From positions 15,609 through 23,122 of the forward strand of contig JANRET010000073.1 of the NCBI GenBank assembly GCA_030725885.1: a DNA stretch of 7,514 bases. Reading direction: 5' to 3'. The position numbers and the translations under genes were made by a program. This DNA is from Microbacteriaceae bacterium (GTDB taxonomy: Bacteria; Actinomycetota; Actinomycetes; Actinomycetales; Microbacteriaceae). The notes beneath the pieces were generated by a model, which made no database searches, was not told the origin of the DNA, and was given only the letters and a program-made list of their open reading frames with translations. Positions 1 to 5,036 of the stretch are shown here, in pieces. Position 1 is the first letter of the stretch, and each line of letters starts with the position of its first letter.

Positions 1-231
1 CGCGTTCCCTTGTGGGTCGAGATCAATCACCATGACTCGGGCGCCGAGCCGCGCTAACGCGGATGCACTGTTGACCGCGGTAGTGGTCTTACCAACCCCA
101 CCTTTCTGGTTGGACAGGGCGACGATCCGCGTGTGACGAGGGAGTGGGGCGGTGCGTTGCGCCAAGGCCGTCCGCCGCCGCGTCAGGTCCATCAATTCCG
201 TTGCCAGAGGTGTCGCGTCTGCTTCGCTCAT
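1..231 (-). CDS. parA: ParA/Soj chromosome-partitioning ATPase, N-terminal 77 residues (partial)
   Basis: This is the N-terminal part of a ParA-family Walker ATPase, which works with ParB and parS to segregate newly replicated origins on the nucleoid. The deviant Walker A motif KGGVGKTT is at residues 43-50, and the Walker A' segment [12 protein letters not shown] starts near residue 67. The gene runs off the left edge of the window, so its C-terminal half and any parB are not visible. I chose the ATG at 231 because GAGGAAGGGG lies 8 bases upstream. In-frame ATGs at 258 and 267 are alternatives, and the one at 267 overlaps the stop of a 12-codon leader frame. The gene is last in the rpmH operon within this window and has a parS site 55 bases upstream of its start. 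The family call is certain; the exact start is not. Confidence 0.95.
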   Translation of the reverse strand, partial: MSEADATPLATELMDLTRRRTALAQRTAPLPRHTRIVALSNQKGGVGKTTTAVNSASALARLGARVMVIDLDPQGNA

Positions 232-263
232 CGCGCGTACCCCTTCCTCACCATCCATGCCGG

Positions 264-302
264 TCATCGGCCCGTCACCTGCGAATGTTTCACGTGAAAC
301 AT
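264..302 (-). other. Possible 12-codon leader reading frame through parS, ahead of parA
   Basis: On the minus strand GGAGG (311-307) is followed 4 bases later by ATG (302-300), which opens [12 protein letters not shown] and stops at TGA (266-264). That stop overlaps the in-frame parA ATG at 267-265 as ATGA. The frame passes through the whole parS palindrome. Nothing shows the peptide has a function. It may be a translational-coupling leader for parA, or a chance product of parS having a fixed sequence. The Shine-Dalgarno match is the best in this junction, which is why I record it. Confidence 0.3.
286..301. promoter_or_regulatory. parS: parS site 1 (ParB-binding centromere)
   Basis: The sequence TGTTTCACGTGAAACA is a perfect 16-base palindrome and matches the universal bacterial parS consensus. 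ParB dimers load here and spread on flanking DNA, marking the origin region for segregation. It lies in the short gap between the rsmG stop (318) and the parA start, where parS commonly sits in actinobacteria. Confidence 0.95.
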
Positions 303-317
303 TGAGCCTCCGTTAGG

Positions 318-971
318 TTACCCCACCGTGGCCGTGAACAATCGAGTCGGCTCGTCAACTGTACCTAGGCCGAGGGTTTGGGTTTTCACTTCGGTGACGC
401 GATGGCGATGAAAAATCGGCTGGGCATCATCGATTTCAGCGTCGATTCGTTGTCCCTTCAATAAAGCGAGCTGTCCGCCCGGCACAACCAACGGTGCCAG
501 CATCGGCACCAAACCCTTCAATGCTTTGACGGCGCGTGCGGTAACCACGTCAAAAGATTGGCGTGGCGCGTAGTCCTCGGCTCGCCCGGTAAAAATTGAC
601 ACATTCGATAAGTCAAGTTCCTGAACCTGTTCAACCAGCCAGCGCGTTCGGCGCTCGAGCGGTTCAATCAGGGTCACGTCGATGTCAGGACGAATCATCG
701 CGATGACCAGCCCGGGTAGCCCGGCACCGCTGCCTACATCGGCAATCGACGCTCGGCCACCTCGAACACCCTGTGCCGGAAGTTCCGGCGCGAGTAGCGC
801 ACAGTTAAGGATGTGGCGACTCCACAATCGGCGTGCCTCGTCCGGACCGATGAGACCCAATTGTTCTCCGCGTAACCCCAGATTTCGCGTGTACGCTCTC
901 ACCGTGTCAAGTGCGTCACCACACAAGCCTTTCGCAGCTGTCGGTTCCGATTCGATAGCGGAATGTTTCAC
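318..971 (-). CDS. rsmG: RsmG (GidB), 16S rRNA m7G methyltransferase
   Basis: This is an S-adenosylmethionine-dependent Rossmann-fold methyltransferase that makes m7G at position 527 (E. coli numbering) of 16S rRNA; loss in other bacteria gives low-level streptomycin resistance. The 217 residues are close to the family length. RHILN at 52-56, the SAM-binding loop DVGSGAGLPG at 78-87, TARAV at 144-148 and LKGQ at 171-174 are all present. The start is GTG at 971-969, inside the CACGTG core of parS 2. It is the first possible start after the in-frame jag stop (TAG TTT CAC GTG). No Shine-Dalgarno site is visible there, so translation is probably coupled to jag. A later start near residue 16 (TTG) or 24 (GTG) is possible but has no better support. 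Confidence 0.95.
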   Translation of the reverse strand: MKHSAIESEPTAAKGLCGDALDTVRAYTRNLGLRGEQLGLIGPDEARRLWSRHILNCALLAPELPAQGVRGGRASIADVGSGAGLPGLVIAMIRPDIDVTLIEPLERRTRWLVEQVQELDLSNVSIFTGRAEDYAPRQSFDVVTARAVKALKGLVPMLAPLVVPGGQLALLKGQRIDAEIDDAQPIFHRHRVTEVKTQTLGLGTVDEPTRLFTATVG

Positions 972-979
972 GTGAAACT
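964..979. promoter_or_regulatory. parS: parS site 2, spanning the jag stop and rsmG start
   Basis: TGTTTCACGTGAAACT holds the full 14-base palindromic core at 965-978, with one outer base (T instead of A at 979) off the 16-base consensus. It lies 678 bases from parS 1. On the minus strand its edge forms part of the jag stop codon (TAG, 980-978), and its centre supplies the rsmG GTG start. Clustered parS sites near parA are normal for origin regions. Confidence 0.93.
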
Positions 980-1436
980 ATGCGTTGCTGATGACGGTGT
1001 GGCGATCCGCGCCCTCACCCTCGGAGTGTGACTGCAATCCGCGCTCGCTGACAAAATCATGAACCAACTTGCGCTCGTAGGACGACATCGGAGGAAGTGC
1101 CGCTGACTGAGCGCCTCCCTCGATTCGCTCCACCGCGCGATCAACCAGCCGCTCGAGCTCTTTCGATCGAGCATCTCGTGACCCGGCAACGTCCAAAATG
1201 AGCCGCGAAAATTCACCCGTTTTGGTGTGAACCGCGAGGCGCGTGAGTTCCTGCAGCGCCGACACGGTGTCTCCTTTCGCGAGTACCTTGAGGTGATCGC
1301 TGTCCGTAGCAACGACCGAGACGTAGTCGCGGCCATTCGAATTGGTGATTTCTAGGTCGCCGTCTAAGTCAGCGATGTCCAACAATCCTTCAATGTAATC
1401 CGCGGCGATGTCCGCGGCGTCTTTGTTCTCCGACAT
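978..1436 (-). CDS. khpB: KhpB/Jag-type RNA-binding protein (KH and R3H domains)
   Basis: This is a 152-residue single-strand nucleic-acid-binding protein of the Jag/KhpB/EloR family. It has an acidic N-terminus, a KH-like domain at roughly 25-85 (ALQELTRLAV, then SRLILDVAGSRDAR) and a C-terminal R3H domain from about 115, with the RxxxH signature at R122-H126 (RKLVH). It lacks the long Jag-N domain of firmicute homologues, as is usual in actinobacteria. The KH loop that normally reads GxxG is shortened to LAKGD, which weakens the case for canonical RNA binding by that domain. The gene starts on a TAATG overlap with yidC and ends at TAG within parS 2. In other bacteria KhpB works with KhpA in RNA regulation linked to cell growth; its target here is unknown. 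Confidence 0.9.
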   Translation of the reverse strand: MSENKDAADIAADYIEGLLDIADLDGDLEITNSNGRDYVSVVATDSDHLKVLAKGDTVSALQELTRLAVHTKTGEFSRLILDVAGSRDARSKELERLVDRAVERIEGGAQSAALPPMSSYERKLVHDFVSERGLQSHSEGEGADRHTVISNA

Positions 1437-2383
1437 TATTTCTTTCCCTTTCCGCGCTTGGCACGGTTCTTCCCCATCGGCTGCTGCCGCTGCGCAGGCT
1501 TCTCTTCCTCGATGACGTCCGCCTCGAGGACAATTCCCTTACGCAAGTTCTTTTTCGTCTGTCGCTCTTGCCACGCCTGAAAAGCCTCGGATCCGGGCGT
1601 CGGCATGTTGCGGATCACAACAAATTGTTGCCCCATGGTCCAGAAGTTCGAAACGAGCCAGTACATCATGACTCCGAGCGGGAATGCGAATCCTGAAAAC
1701 AGGAACACAAGGGGCAAAACGTACAACAGGATCTGCTGTTGCTTGTAGGTCGGGCTCTCCTTCATCGCGGCCGAAATGTTCTTGGACATGATTTGCTTCT
1801 GGGTGATGAACTGCGACACGGTCATCAGAACCACCATGACCCCGGCCGTCCACACCACAATCCAGTCACCCTCCGATGACGACATGGATGCGTGTAGCGG
1901 TGCGGTCCCAAAAATAGTCGCCGCCCCAAAATTTTTCGCGAGATCGAGGTTCATGAGCCCAATCCCAGAGAGCCCAAGCGCCGCATTGTTCAAGGTGGTG
2001 AACAGTCCAAAGAACACGGGCATCTGAAAGAGCAACGGAAGGCACGACGAGAATGGTGACGTCCCGTGCTTGCCATACAGCGCCATCGTCTCCCGCGTCA
2101 TCGCTTCGCGCGAAAACTGGTCACGCTTGCCCTTGTACTTATCCTGAATGCGCTTGAGGTCCGGCGCCACTTCCAGCATCTTTCGTTGGCTCTTGATCTG
2201 CCTGACAAAAACCGGGATGAGCGCTGCTCGCACAACGAGGACTAGACCAGTTATGGCGAGGACCCAGGTCCACCCGTCGAGTGGATCCAGTCCAAGGGCT
2301 GTGAGAGCCGTGTGGAAACCGACGAGAAGCGCTTCGATTACCCAACGGAAGGGCCACAAAATCATTCCAAGAATATCCGGCAT
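1436..2383 (-). CDS. yidC: YidC/Oxa1-family membrane protein insertase
   Basis: YidC inserts and folds membrane proteins, alone or with SecYEG. The 315-residue product has the actinobacterial/Gram-positive form without the large periplasmic domain of E. coli YidC. A first hydrophobic segment lies at about 5-31. The second (38-60) carries the conserved groove arginine R52 in VVRAALIP. A basic cytoplasmic hairpin loop follows (about 61-108). Further membrane segments lie at about 113-133, 173-192 and 218-256, with QMPVFFGLF at 120-128 as a family landmark. The C-terminal tail is strongly basic (GKNRAKRGKGKK), as in YidC forms that contact ribosomes. I see no lipobox cysteine near the start. The start overlaps the yidD stop by one base and the stop overlaps the jag start by one base, implying coupled translation. 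Confidence 0.96.
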   Translation of the reverse strand: MPDILGMILWPFRWVIEALLVGFHTALTALGLDPLDGWTWVLAITGLVLVVRAALIPVFVRQIKSQRKMLEVAPDLKRIQDKYKGKRDQFSREAMTRETMALYGKHGTSPFSSCLPLLFQMPVFFGLFTTLNNAALGLSGIGLMNLDLAKNFGAATIFGTAPLHASMSSSEGDWIVVWTAGVMVVLMTVSQFITQKQIMSKNISAAMKESPTYKQQQILLYVLPLVFLFSGFAFPLGVMMYWLVSNFWTMGQQFVVIRNMPTPGSEAFQAWQERQTKKNLRKGIVLEADVIEEEKPAQRQQPMGKNRAKRGKGKK

Positions 2384-2697
2384 TACTTTTCTTTCTGCTG
2401 GGGAAGTGCGAATCCAAAAGTCGAGAGAGGCACGTTACCCACCATTCTGGCAGGTACATCGTCAATTCCACCACGCGCCCATGGATTACAGCGAAGAATC
2501 CGCCACAACGTCATTGCGCCGCCCTTGAGAACTCCAAACTGTTGGATTGCGCCGAGGCCGTAAGCCGAACATGTGGGGTGATACCGGCACACATTTCCGT
2601 ATAGCGGCGAGACCACTGTGCGCCAGCCGCGGATGAATAGGATGATGACATTTCGGGGGAACAAAAACAGCCAGGCGATTGCCGGGTGGCGAATCAT
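2383..2697 (-). CDS. yidD: YidD membrane-protein insertion efficiency factor
   Basis: This is a small YidD-family protein (104 residues) thought to assist YidC-dependent insertion from the inner face of the membrane. An amphipathic to hydrophobic N-terminal stretch (about 7-33) leads into the family core: CRYHPTCSAY at about 37-46 with its paired cysteines, a glycine-rich GVLKGG, and RCNPWARGG near 69-77. The usual DPVP after that motif reads DDVP here. The start codon overlaps the rnpA stop as ATGA and its stop overlaps the yidC start, so translation is almost certainly coupled. The position between rnpA and yidC is classic for this gene. Confidence 0.94.
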   Translation of the reverse strand: MIRHPAIAWLFLFPRNVIILFIRGWRTVVSPLYGNVCRYHPTCSAYGLGAIQQFGVLKGGAMTLWRILRCNPWARGGIDDVPARMVGNVPLSTFGFALPQQKEK

Positions 2698-3011
2698 GCG
2701 GCCAGCGCCCCAAGAATATCGGTCTTGATGTCCTCAAACGAAGGTTGTCGTCCTTCACATCGAAAGCGCACAATAGTGTCGCCCGTCATGTCGCCCGTGT
2801 CCACCAACTCCCGACATATTGCGCGGGTCCGGCGGCGCAAAAGGTTTCGAACAACAGCATTGCCGCACTTGGTGGTAACAATAACGCCCACCCGGCAGAG
2901 GCCGGATGGGCGTCGATAAACTATGACGAATGTCATGACGTGCTTGGTGCCCCGCCGCACAACCTGCCGAAAATCATTCGGCGTTACGATCCGGTTGTGT
3001 CGTTTCAGCAT
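2694..3011 (-). CDS. rnpA: RnpA, protein subunit of ribonuclease P
   Basis: RnpA is the protein cofactor that helps the RNase P ribozyme bind and cleave the 5' leader of pre-tRNA. The 105-residue length is normal, and the order rpmH-rnpA-yidD is strongly diagnostic. The substrate-cleft strand reads RVGVIVTTKCGNAV (40-53), and the basic helix that contacts the RNA reads RNLLRRRTR (55-63). The usual RNRxKR core of that helix has leucine at its third position, although the segment stays highly basic. ATG at 3011 lies 9 bases after the rpmH stop and has no clear Shine-Dalgarno site, suggesting coupling to rpmH. Confidence 0.94.
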   Translation of the reverse strand: MLKRHNRIVTPNDFRQVVRRGTKHVMTFVIVYRRPSGLCRVGVIVTTKCGNAVVRNLLRRRTRAICRELVDTGDMTGDTIVRFRCEGRQPSFEDIKTDILGALAA

Positions 3012-3020
3012 CGCGTCGGG

Positions 3021-3158
3021 CTAGACAGCAATCTCGCTGCGCCCTTTGCGGCGGCGGGCAGCCAGGATTGCGCGTCCTGCACGCGTACGCATACGCAGAC
3101 GGAAACCGTGAACCTTCGCTCGGCGGCGGTTATTGGGCTGAAAGGTACGCTTGGGCAT
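3021..3158 (-). CDS. rpmH: Ribosomal protein L34 (bL34)
   Basis: This short gene encodes the 45-residue 50S protein bL34. The translation begins [19 protein letters not shown] and continues [20 protein letters not shown], which is the L34 signature, and it ends SEIAV at TAG (3023-3021). The product is extremely rich in arginine and lysine, as expected. ATG at 3158-3156 has GAGGAG 6 bases upstream, and a promoter lies 67 bases before the start. It is the first gene of the leftward operon, divergent from dnaA. Confidence 0.98.
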   Translation of the reverse strand: MPKRTFQPNNRRRAKVHGFRLRMRTRAGRAILAARRRKGRSEIAV

Positions 3159-3164
3159 TGTGTT

Positions 3165-3170
3165 CTCCTC
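3165..3170 (-). promoter_or_regulatory. Shine-Dalgarno site of rpmH
   Basis: GAGGAG lies 6 bases before the rpmH ATG. It is the strongest ribosome-binding site in the leftward operon, fitting a highly expressed ribosomal-protein gene, and it fixes the start codon. Confidence 0.9.
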
Positions 3171-3224
3171 GGCGAGTAGCCGGAACAGTCGGGGATAATT
3201 TATGTGTTAAAGCACAACCTGAAA

Positions 3225-3253
3225 AGAATAGGGCAGGAATCGGGACGAGTCAA
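3225..3253 (-). promoter_or_regulatory. Sigma-70-type promoter of the rpmH operon
   Basis: On the minus strand TTGACT (3253-3248) and TATTCT (3230-3225) are separated by exactly 17 bases. They match the -35 and -10 consensus at 5 of 6 and 4 of 6 positions. Transcription should begin around 3218, leaving a leader of about 60 bases before rpmH. It is the best promoter in the window. Confidence 0.75.
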
Positions 3254-3267
3254 ACCGCGCAACCGCG

Positions 3268-3276
3268 TTATCCACA
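3268..3276 (+). promoter_or_regulatory. DnaA box, perfect consensus
   Basis: TTATCCACA is identical to the consensus high-affinity DnaA box. It lies 15 bases upstream of the rpmH -35 element and upstream of dnaA, so DnaA bound here could affect both divergent promoters. Confidence 0.88.
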
Positions 3277-3290
3277 CACGACGCCTCACT

Positions 3291-3319
3291 TTTTGTGCGT
3301 TGGGAATTATGGCTAATAT
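3291..3319 (+). promoter_or_regulatory. Weak candidate promoter for dnaA
   Basis: TAATAT at 3314-3319 resembles a -10 hexamer, and a poor -35 (TTTTGT, 3291-3296) stands 17 bases upstream. The second perfect DnaA box begins 7 bases after the -10, where bound DnaA would cover the start of transcription and give autorepression. The -35 match is poor, so the assignment is tentative. Confidence 0.3.
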
Positions 3320-3325
3320 GGTGAC

Positions 3326-3334
3326 TTATCCACA
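3326..3334 (+). promoter_or_regulatory. DnaA box, perfect consensus, just ahead of dnaA
   Basis: TTATCCACA lies 26 bases before the chosen dnaA start. DnaA boxes in dnaA leaders are a known autoregulatory arrangement in many bacteria; here that role is inferred from position. Confidence 0.88.
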
Positions 3335-3360
3335 AGCACGAAATGGGCGGGACAAAAGCA

Positions 3361-4731
3361 ATGACTTCTCTTGACGACCTTTGGCGCAATGTTGTCAATG
3401 AGGTCTCTCGTGGAATCGACGTCTCCCCTCGGATCTTAGCTGTGGTCGAGTCCGCCGTCCCGCAGGGGATCATGGGCGGGACCCTGTACCTAGAGGTGGA
3501 TTCCGACTTCGCGCGGGACATGATTGATCAGCGCGCACGAGATGAAATTCTGTCGGCCTTGGCCATGGTCTCGACGGAAATAGAAACTGTCAACAATTTC
3601 GCTCTGGTTGTGAACCCGTCGATGCGCGAGACTGACGAAGAATTAGTCGAGACCCCGGCTCCAATCGCGCCCAGGAGCAGCTCCGCATCGGCCACCCAAC
3701 CGAGTGATGCCCGACTCAACCCAAAATACACATTTGATAACTTCGTAATTGGTACGTCCAATCGCTTTGCTCACGCGGCCGCGTTGGCGGTGGCAGAATC
3801 CCCCGCGAAGGCTTACAACCCCTTGTTCATTTACGGTGGTTCGGGATTGGGGAAGACGCACCTTTTGCACGCAATCGGACATTATGCGCAAGGGTTATTC
3901 CCCGCGATTCAAGTGCGATACGTGTCGTCCGAAGAATTCACCAATGACTACATCAACGCAATCGCGCTGAGCCAGATGCCACAGTTCAACCGACGTTATC
4001 GCGATGTCGATCTGCTTCTGATTGATGACATTCAATTTCTTGGTGGGAAAGACGCTACGCAGGACACGTTCTTTCACACGTTTAACACCCTCCATGAACA
4101 TGGAAAACAGGTTGTCATCACGAGTGATGTTCCGCCCAAACAACTCGTCGGGTTCGAAGAGCGCATGCGCAGCCGGTTCGGCTGGGGGCTCATTACCGAT
4201 ATCCAGGTTCCCGATCTGGAAACCAGGATTGCTATCCTTCGAAAAAAGGTAACCCTGGAAAATCTCGACATCGAGGACGGGGTTTTGGAGTACATCGCAT
4301 CCAAAGTGTCGTCAAATATTCGTGAGTTAGAGGGCACGTTAATCCGCGTGACAGCCTTTGCCAGTCTTAATCGAGTACCGGTCGATCTTTCGCTTGTACA
4401 AACAATCTTGAAGGATCTCATCACCTTGGACGACGGTGATATTTCCCCGACCGACATCATCGAACACGTGGCTCGATATTTTGAAGTTTCTCTGGACGAT
4501 ATTTATGGAACATCCCGGGCTGCGGCCATCGCTCAGGCCCGACAAATCGCGATGTATCTCTGCCGGGAACTCACCTCGTTGTCTCTTCCTAAGATTGGTC
4601 AGCTCATTGGCCGCGACCACACGACCGTGATGTATGCAAACAACAAAATCACCGAACTAATGAAAGAGCGACGGTCGATCTATAACCAGGTGGCAGACCT
4701 CACCCATGTCATCAAACAATCATCCCGCTAA
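3361..4731 (+). CDS. dnaA: DnaA chromosomal replication initiator
   Basis: DnaA is the AAA+ ATPase that binds DnaA boxes, melts oriC and recruits the replicative helicase. In the 456-residue product domain I covers about 1-85, and a short, serine/proline-rich domain II covers about 90-120. Domain III carries Walker A GGSGLGKT (159-166), Walker B LLLIDD (218-223), sensor I VITSD (252-256), the arginine-finger segment [10 protein letters not shown] (from 267) and sensor II with R321 in NIRELEGTL. Domain IV holds the helix-turn-helix and the DnaA signature [10 protein letters not shown] (417-426), and ends in an actinobacterial-type tail. All key residues are present. I chose ATG 3361 because a GGCGGGA stretch lies 8 bases upstream; ATG 3343 (six residues longer) follows a DnaA box and has no ribosome-binding site. 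The short domain II makes it smaller than streptomycete DnaA. Confidence 0.98.
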   Translation: MTSLDDLWRNVVNEVSRGIDVSPRILAVVESAVPQGIMGGTLYLEVDSDFARDMIDQRARDEILSALAMVSTEIETVNNFALVVNPSMRETDEELVETPAPIAPRSSSASATQPSDARLNPKYTFDNFVIGTSNRFAHAAALAVAESPAKAYNPLFIYGGSGLGKTHLLHAIGHYAQGLFPAIQVRYVSSEEFTNDYINAIALSQMPQFNRRYRDVDLLLIDDIQFLGGKDATQDTFFHTFNTLHEHGKQVVITSDVPPKQLVGFEERMRSRFGWGLITDIQVPDLETRIAILRKKVTLENLDIEDGVLEYIASKVSSNIRELEGTLIRVTAFASLNRVPVDLSLVQTILKDLITLDDGDISPTDIIEHVARYFEVSLDDIYGTSRAAAIAQARQIAMYLCRELTSLSLPKIGQLIGRDHTTVMYANNKITELMKERRSIYNQVADLTHVIKQSSR

Positions 4732-4736
4732 ACGGT

Positions 4737-4745
4737 TTTTACACA
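4737..4745 (+). promoter_or_regulatory. DnaA box, degenerate
   Basis: TTTTACACA fits the relaxed consensus TTWTNCACA and differs from TTATCCACA at two positions. It begins 6 bases after the dnaA stop codon. Confidence 0.5.
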
Positions 4746-4750
4746 GGGGT

Positions 4751-4759
4751 TGTTGATAA
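4751..4759 (-). promoter_or_regulatory. DnaA box, one mismatch
   Basis: Read on the minus strand this is TTATCAACA, with one change from the consensus (A for C at position 6). It lies 5 bases from the box at 4737 in the opposite orientation. Confidence 0.55.
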
Positions 4760-4770
4760 AGCTGCCATGA

Positions 4771-4795
4771 ACCGCGGAACTAGTCTTCACGCGGT
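4771..4795. repeat. Short inverted repeat inside oriC
   Basis: ACCGCG (4771-4776) and CGCGGT (4790-4795) form a 6-base perfect inverted repeat around a 13-base spacer. The right arm overlaps the DnaA box at 4793. There is no following T-run, so it does not look like an intrinsic terminator. It may be chance or a small structured element of the origin. Confidence 0.4.
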
Positions 4796-4801
4796 GGATA
4801 A
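4793..4801 (-). promoter_or_regulatory. DnaA box, one mismatch
   Basis: On the minus strand the site reads TTATCCACC, with only the last base off consensus. The TTATCCAC core that carries most DnaA contacts is intact. Confidence 0.65.
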
Positions 4802-4840
4802 CTTGTCCCGTCCACCACGTACTCTTCCGGTCGCTGGTTT

Positions 4841-4849
4841 CTATCCACA
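4841..4849 (+). promoter_or_regulatory. DnaA box, one mismatch
   Basis: CTATCCACA differs from the consensus only at the first base. It is one of the two closest matches in the dnaA-dnaN gap. Confidence 0.65.
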
Positions 4850-4913
4850 ACATGCTGACAACTTTCACCGTTGTAGTTCAGCCAAGAACAGAAGTTTTTG
4901 ACGAGTTGCACAC

Positions 4914-4922
4914 ATATCCACC
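4914..4922 (+). promoter_or_regulatory. DnaA box, weak (two mismatches)
   Basis: ATATCCACC keeps the TATCCAC centre but differs at both ends. It is the last box-like site before the AT-richer stretch that leads to dnaN. Confidence 0.4.
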
Positions 4923-4975
4923 GAGGTTAAGACGATTATGAGTCCCTGTTAAGGAATCAATTCATAACAATCTCA

Positions 4976-5006
4976 TTGTCAGCACGTCGCCGGTTTGTGG
5001 CACAAT
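4976..5006 (+). promoter_or_regulatory. Candidate dnaN promoter
   Basis: TTGTCA (4976-4981) matches the -35 consensus at 5 of 6 positions. A CACAAT -10-like hexamer (5001-5006, 4 of 6) follows after a 19-base spacer, longer than ideal. It would place the transcript start roughly 25 bases before the dnaN GTG. Read-through from dnaA is an alternative, as I see no terminator between the genes. Confidence 0.35.
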
Positions 5007-5024
5007 AAGAGACCGCCCCAATTT

Positions 5025-5030
5025 GAAAGG
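5025..5030 (+). promoter_or_regulatory. Shine-Dalgarno site of dnaN
   Basis: GAAAGG lies 6 bases before the GTG at 5037. It decides the dnaN start in favour of GTG 5037 rather than the upstream in-frame TTG at 4995. Confidence 0.7.
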
Positions 5031-5036
5031 CTTGTC

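Larger units (their letters stand above)
3159..3360. other. Divergent rpmH/dnaA intergenic control region
   Basis: This 202-base gap separates the two divergent operons. It contains the rpmH Shine-Dalgarno site and a good leftward promoter, two perfect DnaA boxes (3268-3276 and 3326-3334), a two-mismatch box on the minus strand (3190-3198, TTATCCCCG) and a weak rightward -10-like element before dnaA. I see no RNA gene or further reading frame that deserves a call. Together with the dnaA-dnaN gap it may form a bipartite origin, but the box density here is lower. Confidence 0.75.
4732..5036. other. oriC: Probable replication origin (oriC) between dnaA and dnaN
   Basis: This 305-base non-coding gap sits between dnaA and dnaN, the usual oriC position in actinobacteria. 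I count one TTWTNCACA match (4737), three one-mismatch boxes (4751 minus, 4793 minus, 4841 plus) and one two-mismatch box (4914 plus). The boxes occur on both strands, within about 190 bases. The stretch 4926-4980, nearest dnaN, is more AT-rich than its surroundings and is the best guess for the unwinding element. Genes on both sides point away from this region, as expected for bidirectional replication. No box inside the gap is a perfect TTATCCACA. The 3' end also carries dnaN expression signals. Confidence 0.8.

Noticed and set aside
968..1336. 122-codon minus-strand frame within jag
   Set aside because: It is an out-of-frame shadow of jag, serine/arginine-rich with no domain signal.
2679..3179. 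166-codon open frame on the plus strand
   Set aside because: It lies antisense to rnpA and rpmH, both certain genes, and its translation resembles no family I know; it is a by-product of GC-biased codons.
3190..3198. Third DnaA box upstream of dnaA (minus strand TTATCCCCG)
   Set aside because: It has two mismatches, including one inside the core CCACA, so I did not list it as a separate site.
3343..3360. Six-residue longer dnaA from ATG 3343
   Set aside because: No ribosome-binding site precedes it (a DnaA box does), whereas ATG 3361 has a moderate purine-rich site; it cannot be fully excluded.
4074..4460. 128-codon minus-strand frame inside dnaA
   Set aside because: It is antisense to the AAA+ domain of dnaA and has no recognisable motif or ribosome-binding context.
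4771..4795. Inverted repeat after dnaA as a transcription terminator
   Set aside because: The stem is only 6 bases with a 13-base loop and no T-run follows, so it does not meet the pattern of an intrinsic terminator.
4995..5036. Upstream extension of dnaN from an in-frame TTG
   Set aside because: The added 14 residues do not resemble a clamp N-terminus, while GTG 5037 opens the typical MKFQ-type start with GAAAGG 6 bases before it.
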